Positions 57,201-64,000 of a DNA stretch of 64,000 bases are shown here, one piece after another (positions within the stretch are counted from its first letter, which is position 1; every line of letters begins with the position of its first letter). This DNA comes from Gerris lacustris. Its lineage: Eukaryota; Arthropoda; Insecta; Hemiptera; Gerridae. The stretch is taken from NCBI GenBank assembly GCA_951217055.1, contig OX578285.1, positions 58,191,102 through 58,255,101 on the forward strand. The letters run 5' to 3'. Below the pieces are notes generated by a model that worked only from the letters and a program-made list of their open reading frames with translations, had not been told where the DNA came from and did not search any database. Both the position numbers and the translations under genes were made by a program.

Positions 57201-58454
57201 CTCCCATTTTTTTAATTTTGTAGATTTTAGCCTATGAAAAATGTGATTTGGGGCCCTAAAAATCTAATTTCCTGTTCAGCTTGGTAGGTCAAAATATATT
57301 CTTAAAATATCATTTGAATTTTTAAAATTTAATTAAGTGGAGTTTGATTCTTTACTACTGAGCAAGAACGGATACAGCTATAGTCTGCATAAAGTTATTA
57401 TGAAAATTAGATAGTGACAAATGTTCAAAGAAAAATATTTATTTAGCGTATCTTTATAGGTCAAAATGACAATTTTAATCCAATTTATATCGGTGTAAAA
57501 GACGTTAACTACATTTATATTTTTTTTTATTTTTTCGATATGTTGTTCGGACCAGTTAGGGTGGTGTGATACTAAGTTTGCATCTTTAAAAAACCTGTGC
57601 CAGCTGCGTTATACGTGAAAAACTGAAGAAAATTTAGATTTTTTTTCAGTTTTTGCCATACAACTCGTAAACTATGTTTTTTTCGATATTAGTTTGTTAT
57701 ATTATTTTCAAAGTGCAGTAAATTTGTGTGCGCCCAACTGTAGCTCTCCACATATAATACATTCCGAGATATGGCGCGTCAAAAAAATAAATAAATAAAT
57801 GAATACAAGGTTTGCTCTCGTTCGGGCTTTTAATTGGCTTTTATACAAGCACAAAACGAAGCCCGAAGACAAAATAGTTCTGTTGCAATCGTAATAGAAC
57901 AGAAAACGAACAAATTGTTTATTATAAGAAATGAGCCTAAACCACTTCCAATAACAAGTTGTGATCATTTGACAACAATCACTGTCTCTATTGAAGTGCA
58001 CAACAAGCCGTTTGACGCGGATTCATTCTCCATATTTTAAAAGTTGTGGATTTCTAAGCAGTCTGACACGGAATTGAATTGTTCAACGAAGAGGAGATTC
58101 TTTCAATTATTGAAGAACATTTTTAATAAGAAATTTATATACAGTCAATGATTCTATGCATTTTTCTTTCATCAAATGGTTTTTGTTCATTTCTTAAAAA
58201 ATACAATTTTTTGTTTCTTTTACGATTGCAACAGAACTATTTTATCTGCAGGTTTAATTTTGTGCTTGCATAAAAGCCAATTAAATTTACTACAGCTCCA
58301 TTTCTTATGACTTTTTTCGTAGGTGAGAGGTTTTATGCCAACATAAGCCCGAACCGAGAGTAATAATATAATGTAAATTTTTTTTGGAAAAAATAGACAA
58401 TTTTTGAAGTGTCATCTCGGAAACAATTGGACGTACAGAGTTGCCGATGAACTT

Positions 58455-58748
58455 AGGGAGCTAGCGTAGCCGTGTGAGTTAAACCACGTCTGCTCGGCCA
58501 TCACTAAATCTCGAGTGGAACGAGACGGGGTTCGATTCCTCGCCGTGACACTCTGATTTATATGGCTCACTATTGATCACATCATACTCGCTTCGGCGGT
58601 ACAAATGTACATATGTATGATGTGTGAAGTGGCTGGAACTCTCTACCGCGGGGCGTAAAAAGGGCCTGAATGATGGCCTAATTGCAAGGTTCGAACAAGT
58701 GGTTCGTCCTACCCGTCCTAGTAGAAAGTACTAGACTACTACTACTAC
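58455..58748 (+). mobile_element. tRNA-derived SINE with 13-bp target duplication
   Basis: TGCCGATGAACTT flanks both sides (58442-58454 and 58749-58761). The head has an A box (TAGCGTAGCCGTG, 58462 on) and a perfect B box GGTTCGATTCC (58529-58539), spaced as in tRNA genes. The body ends in a (CTA)n tail. Retrotransposed by a LINE; the exact duplication suggests it is fairly recent. Confidence 0.92.
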
Positions 58749-59215
58749 TGCCGATGAACTTGAAGCCAATTAAATTTACTACAACTTCATTCTTACTTCT
58801 CTCGTAGGTTAACAGTTTTATGCCAATATTCGTCCCAAATCAAGAGCAATACTTAAAACTTACATTTTGTGAAAAAAAAAAAAATCCAATTTTTAGTGTC
58901 ATATCTTGGAAACTATTAGACGTACAGAGTTGCGCATAAATTGTTGTAAATGAACTGTACTGTAAAAATAGTAAGAAAAAATAACATCGCAAACGACACA
59001 CAGTTTACAAGGTATATTATATAGGAAGAACTGATTTTTTCAGTTTTTCATGCGTTTTTGACGCAGCTAGCACAAGTTTTTTTTAGCTGCAAATTTTAGA
59101 TCACAGTATCCTAACTAGTCCGAACACAAGGGCGGATCCAGCTAATTTTGAAAGGGGTTGGACTTTCTTTATGGGGGGTCCGGGGAGGGCCCTCCCCGGG
59201 AAAATTTTTGTAGTT

Positions 59216-59700
59216 TACATTACTTAAAAACGTCTTTTTAGACTATTCCAAGAGCATCTAAAATGTAATTTTATACCAATAAATTGATGATTTATATTAA
59301 CTTGACATGAAGACCTGGGTATTTTATTTAAACAAAATTACATTTTAATAATATTTTATTATTAAAAGTTGTACACTATATAAATTAATGTTTTATATTA
59401 GTACCAAGTAAAATAAATTAGTACATTTTAAAAATATTTTAGTTACGTGTAATAACAAAAAAATTAAGTACGCCAAATGTTTTGAGTTCAATAGAAATTA
59501 GCTAATAGTATTAGGTTAAAAATAAAAATAATAGGGTATTTAAGAGTCCAGTCAATAAGTACAAAAAATATATAGTCTTCCTTGCAAAAGGTCGGGTATC
59601 TACAATTTTTGGATATGTTGTTAGGGCCAACGCCAAAAGAAAAATTCCAAGGAAGGGGGGAGGGGCTGCAGCCCCCATACTCCCCCCCTTCCTTAATCCA
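59216..59700. other. AT-rich DNA inside the repeat block
   Basis: Ends in a GGGGAGGGGCTGCAGCCCCC palindrome (59659-59680). Nothing coding. Confidence 0.4.
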
Positions 59701-60319
59701 TTCTTATGTTAATCTATTCTTATGTTTCTGTTGTTGCAACAGAACTATTGGGCCTACAGACTTCGTTTTGTACTTAAGAGGAAATTAGTAAATTAAATTT
59801 ACTACAACTTCTTTCCTTGTGCGGTTTTATACCGATATTCGGGCCGAAACGAGAGCAATACTAATAAATTTAATTTTTTGGAAAAACTGACAATTTTTGA
59901 CTGTTCATAACTCGGAAAATATTATAGATGTGCAGAGCTGCAGTTTGGCTTATGCTGCTGCAAATTTACTGAACTTTAAAAATAGTAACTCTAATAATAT
60001 CGAAAAACACATATAGTTTACGAGTTATATGGCAACAATTTAAAGAAGTCTGACTATTTTCAGTTTTTCACGTGTTATGCTGCCAGCACAAGTTTTTCGA
60101 AGCTACAAACTTAGGATCACACTACCCTAACTGGTCCGAATAACATATAAAAAAAATCTAAACTAAATTATTATTAATGTCTAATTTGAGTGGCCTAATG
60201 TATAATAAAAGAAATTGGTAAACACTGAAACTAACCTACATAAATAAAAAAATTTAGTGTACGTTATACCAATACGTAAATCTCTTTCTTGAAAGCTTAA
60301 CACCTGACTTGACTACGGT

Positions 60320-60780
60320 AATCATTGGCGTATCCAGTGGCTAGGTCTGGGGGGGGGGGGGGGGGGTACATTCTAAGTCAGTAAAGATAGGGGGGGGGGG
60401 GGTTATTCAGGTGGTAACAAGATAAGGGAACACTTATTCAACAAAGCAGCTGCCCCCCACCCCTCCTCCAAAAGAATGTACAACTAATAAACAAAAAAAA
60501 CTCCGCGCCCAAGTAACAACGTTAGAAAATGTTATGCTGATGCTTACTGCAGTACAATATCTTACTGTAAGTCATGGGCGCCGTCTGCGGTTAATTATTG
60601 GGGGTGGGATTAATGGGGAGGGGGGGGAAAATTTTGAAAATATGACCTCACAAAAAGCGCTTTTATGTATTTCGCCACTGACGGTAATATAATTTTTTTC
60701 CTCTTTTCCTAAGAGCCAGGGGGGGGCCATGGCCCCCCCCTGCCCATAGGTATGGGCGCCCATGGCAGAGTCCAAAGTAA
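60320..60780. repeat. G-run-rich repeats (GGCGTATCCAG and ATGGGCGCC types)
   Basis: GGCGTATCCAGTGGCTAGG plus G runs (60350-60402), then an element edged by CATGGGCGCCGTCTGC (60573) and ATGGGCGCCCATGG (60751-60765). Confidence 0.6.
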
Positions 60781-60833
60781 GGGAACTTCCCTTACGTCAA
60801 ATGTACTTTTTCCGGTACTTCTTTAGATAGTGT

Positions 60834-61049
60834 CTCCCCTATGTATTTTTAGAATATAAATGACATTAACTAAATAACTATTAAGACAATGTGATGTTTA
60901 GCCCAAGGTACTTTGGGACAAAGGAATATCACACTAATGTTCATATAAGGGGAGTAACAGTCTAAAGAAGAACATTCCGTACACCTTCTTTAGATTGTTA
61001 CTCCCCTCTGTTTTCTTTATAAGGGGAGTAACAATCTAAATAATTGCCC
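60834..61049. mobile_element. MITE with TTTAGATTGTTACTCCCC ends, copy C
   Basis: It mirrors copy A (18983-19220) in reverse order, including the internal inverted pair and CCCAAGGTACTTTGGGAC. Confidence 0.75.
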
Positions 61050-61898
61050 TTTTTCCTAATAAGAGGGACTTGTCCCTTTCTAGAATCTTATCATGTTACG
61101 ATTCTAGCCTTTTTTACTTTCTCATAATGTATTAAGTATATAAATAGAGAAAATATTTTTATTTATTTATTATATAAAAATCTCAACACCTCGCCAAAAT
61201 CAGAGATGAAAAATTATATATTTTATACTTACAACATAAAACTAAAAACAAATAGTTAAATATAATACAACTAATAACACAAATAACACTCACCACAATT
61301 ACTAATAAGATAAATACAGATAACCTTATATAATACTCAAAATAATAACGTGGTACTACAAAAAATAAAATAATTAATAATTATAAGAATTTTAATCAAA
61401 TCAAATTACATGACATTTAGAATAGATTTGAGCGAGTTTAGATTAATTATATAATTTAAGGTGATATCCAGGTTATTAAAGCTATGGACACACCAAGACA
61501 TTGGAGATATTGCAGATGTTTCCTTGACGTACATTAATCTACCCATCCAATGTCCTGGTGCAAGTATTGTTACATGTTTTCTAGTACAGACACAAGTTAG
61601 TATTGTAATAGTGAACATGTTGTTAGAACATGTAGTTTGTTGTCTGTCGTTTGTACATCTGCTTAAAATGCCGAATCGAATTCGATAACATTTGCCATGC
61701 AATGTTTGAAAAAATTCCTAGTTTAAACCTAAAGATGAACTGCAGCTCTACATTTGGTAGGATTTATTGCTAAAAACTAAATTCTCAGAAACAGTTCTGA
61801 CGATATTGATTAAAAAACATTTGAATGATTTTGTAGAGGAGGTTTCCTTACAGTGGACACTTAGCAAAAATCAACTATCCCTGATAATACTTATTATA
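61050..61898. other. AT-rich DNA, no gene seen
   Basis: Overlapping ORFs on both strands at 61406-61702 have no recognised features. Confidence 0.35.
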
Positions 61899-62903
61899 GC
61901 TGGTTAAAGTAGAAAGATTGCAAAACCAGTGTTACCAGGCTATACTCTGACAAGCAGTATCACAGAAATAATTTCCTCTCTCCTGGAATATTCCTGATTG
62001 TTCCAAGGTACTTAACTGTCCAAATCGCTGATAAAATTTATATTACAGCCGGTTAAGGCGGAAAGGTTGCTATAAGTGTTACCAGGCTATACTCTGACAA
62101 TCAGTATCATAGAAATAATGTCCTGTCTCCTAGGAATTGTGCTGAGTGTTCCAAGGCACTTATATGACGAAATTACTCATAAAACTTATAGCTGATTATG
62201 GCGGAAAGGTTGCTAAACTAGTGTTAACAGGCTACACTCTGACAATCAGTATCACAGAAACAATGTCCTCTCTCCTTGGAATTGTGTTGAGGGTTTCAAG
62301 ACACTTAACTGTCCAAATCGCTGATAAAACTTATATTATAGCTGGTTATGGCGGAAAGGTTGCTAAACTAGTGTTAACAGGCTACACTCTGACAATCAGT
62401 ATCACAAAAACAATGTCCTCTCTCCGTGGAATTGTGTTGAGGGTTTCAAGACACTTAACTGTCCAATCGCTGATAAAACTTATATTATAGCTGGTTATGG
62501 CGGAAAGGTTGCTAAACTAGTGTTAACAGGCTACACTCTGACAATCAGTATCACAGAATCAATGTCCTCTCTCCTTGGAATTGTGTTGAGGGTTTCAAGA
62601 CACTTAACTGTCCAAATCGCTGATAAAACTTATATTATAGCTGGTTATGGCGGAAAGGTTGCTAAACTAGTGTTAACAGGCTACACTCTGACAATCAGTA
62701 TCACAGAATCAATGTCCTCTCATCTTGGAATTGTGTTGAGGGTTTCAAGACACTTAACTGTCCAAATCGCTGATAAAACTTGTATTATAGCTGGTTATGG
62801 CGGAAAGGTTGCTAAACTAGTGTTAACAGGCTATACCCTGACAAACAGTATCACAGAAATAATGTCCTCTCTTCCAGGAATTATGCTGAGGGTTCTAAGA
62901 TAA
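61899..62903 (+). repeat. 150-bp satellite array, about seven units, open as a peptide repeat
   Basis: GCTGGTTATGGCGGAAAGG starts units at about 61899, 62046, 62190, 62340, 62490, 62640 and 62790. The inner units differ at only a few bases; the first two and the last are diverged. One 1-bp deletion splits the + frame into 62146-62490 and 62520-62903, each reading a 50-residue unit (AGYGGKVAKLVLTGYTLTIS, TMSSLLGIVLRVSRHLTVQ). Probably a satellite-type array; openness follows from a period divisible by three. Confidence 0.9.
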
Positions 62904-64000
62904 GGGTACCTTCCTTACCTAATAATACCAATGAAATTATAAAGTCGCTTTCCAGGGAAATATCTACTTTCCAACATAATGATGCTTAACGATAAAGAAT
63001 GGGACTAAAAATAATAAAATTAGTTTATTTTGACTCACCAATGCATATGCTTACTTTTCAAGTAAGATCGAGAAGTATTCATACTTTAGTTTACAGCATT
63101 AAATACTTTGAACTAATACTTTACAGCATATAGGTTTTAAAATTGGTCTTTTTAAGGGTCACAGAAATAAATAAGTATATATTTTATTGCCAAGATTGTC
63201 CTTTTCTCTGCGGGCATCCATTCAGCTTCAATTGCATATCTCCCGTTTTTATTACTAATTTTTGTTCTAATTATTATTATAATTTATTACTTTCTCTATT
63301 TTTTATGATATTTACCCTGCTTATATGTCATACTACATTTGGAATATAATATTATATTTTATTTTCTTATTATTATTATTATTATATTTATCTTGTTTGT
63401 TCAAATTATTGTTATATCTGCTCTAATTATTGTTAGCCTTACAAAATATGTCAAAATATCAATATCCTTATTTTGTTTTAAAAATAATTTAATTTAATTT
63501 AAAATGCGGTATATTTTCTGTAAATATTTTCTACTTTGCTTACAGAATATATTTATATTCTTTGCTTAGTAAATGTAAAAAAAAAAAAAAAAAATAATAA
63601 TAATAATAAAAAATAATAATAATTAATGCTATTTACCATTTACATACGGATACATTTGTTAAACATTTATGCAGATTGAATGAACAAACAAATCATTAGT
63701 ATATTTATAAATAATATTCTTAAAATATATGCTTATGAAAAAAAAATCGTTTCTCTTGGCTAGATGCAGTGTTTAAATATATTTTAATAGATGAAACGCT
63801 TTCAATATATTTAGAAGAACTTTATTTACGCCAAATTACATTTAGGTTTCCCAGAAAAGCGCAGAATAGACGGTAAATTACATCGTTAAGAATGTAGAGT
63901 TAAGAATCAAACCGAGCCACCTCCTGTTTACTCGTGTATTCCTGGTACGAAGTCAGACTGTAAAATGACGGTGTGTGGGTTCTGTTAGATTCGTAAATTA
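62904..64000. other. AT-rich DNA, no gene seen
   Basis: Poly-A followed by (AAT)n at 63578-63625 is probably a retroelement tail. The last 150 bases are less AT-rich, with no readable exon. Confidence 0.45.

Larger units (their letters stand above)
57546..60140. repeat. TIR-bounded repeat block with internal duplications
   Basis: The ends TTCGGACCAGTTAGGGTGGT (57546) and the inverse ending 60140 match over about 50 bp (continuing TGTGATACTAAGTTTG). Inside, CATAAAAGCCAATTAAATTTACTACA and GTGTCAT(A/C)TC(T/G)TGGAAAC segments recur at about 57830, 58265, 58770 and 59780; a second right-type end (CTAACTAGTCCGAA) lies at 59115. A G-rich GGGCGGATCCAG insertion follows at 59131-59215. The block has no transposase and contains the SINE below. 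Confidence 0.65.

Noticed and set aside
56919..57237. Pro/Gly-rich ORFs on both strands
   Set aside because: Low-complexity G-rich DNA; no splice or start context.
58455..58540. Functional tRNA gene
   Set aside because: A and B boxes are present, but the cloverleaf is not closed and the unit has a SINE body, tail and target duplication.

Overview
The window is animal nuclear DNA. Genes are split by introns with GT/AG borders and in-phase joins, exons are short and widely spaced, base composition is AT-rich, and most of the sequence is interspersed repeats. Element types (Tc1/mariner, pogo, piggyBac and PIF/Harbinger relatives, Helentron-like repeats, a Ty3-type retrotransposon, RLE-type and RTE/jockey-like LINE pieces, a tRNA-derived SINE) together with an intact-looking BBS1 suggest an arthropod, probably an insect. 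The species cannot be fixed by reading alone. There is no sign of bacterial or organelle DNA.

Genes. (1) A large terminal exon on the + strand (9575-11028) encodes a charged, Arg/Gln/Ser-rich, polyglutamine-bearing C-terminus. It may be the tail of a Bazooka/Par-3 type polarity scaffold, but this is not certain. (2) BBS1, a core BBSome subunit for ciliary trafficking, lies on the - strand from 36237 down to 17591. Eleven exons were found by reading, and every exon-exon phase agrees. Their sum is about 547 codons; a short piece before the last exon (about 13 residues in the vertebrate protein) was not found. Two AATAAA signals follow the stop. (3) Weak exon-like pieces lie on + at 12.66-17.0 kb, on - at 17333-17482, and on + at 47989-48041 and 49396-49638. 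None was recognised.

Repeat landscape. 1-8 kb: a nested fold-back family (copies at 1-551, 3001-4813, 6826-7535), Helentron-like (HINE) repeats, TTA-target MITEs and a 150-bp tandem array. 11-20 kb: introns and intergenic DNA with HINE, MITEs, a poly(A) retrocopy with perfect target duplication, and an RTE-like remnant. 20-36 kb: BBS1 introns filled by an RLE-type LINE 3' end, a snap-back mariner, a 5-bp-TSD fold-back element, a 98-bp tandem repeat and a fold-back whose arms carry a hammerhead-ribozyme-like motif. 37-47 kb: a piggyBac derivative, a pogo-like derivative, a LINE 3' end, more hammerhead-like fold-backs, a Harbinger-like element and an LTR-like block. 50-56 kb: a Tc1-like TIR element containing a 3.5-kb Ty3 gag-pol. 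57-61 kb: a TIR-bounded repeat block hit by a SINE. 62-63 kb: a 150-bp satellite that stays open as a 50-residue peptide repeat.

The most interesting features are the hammerhead-like motifs in fold-back repeats, the captured Ty3 gag-pol, and the dispersed BBS1 gene.
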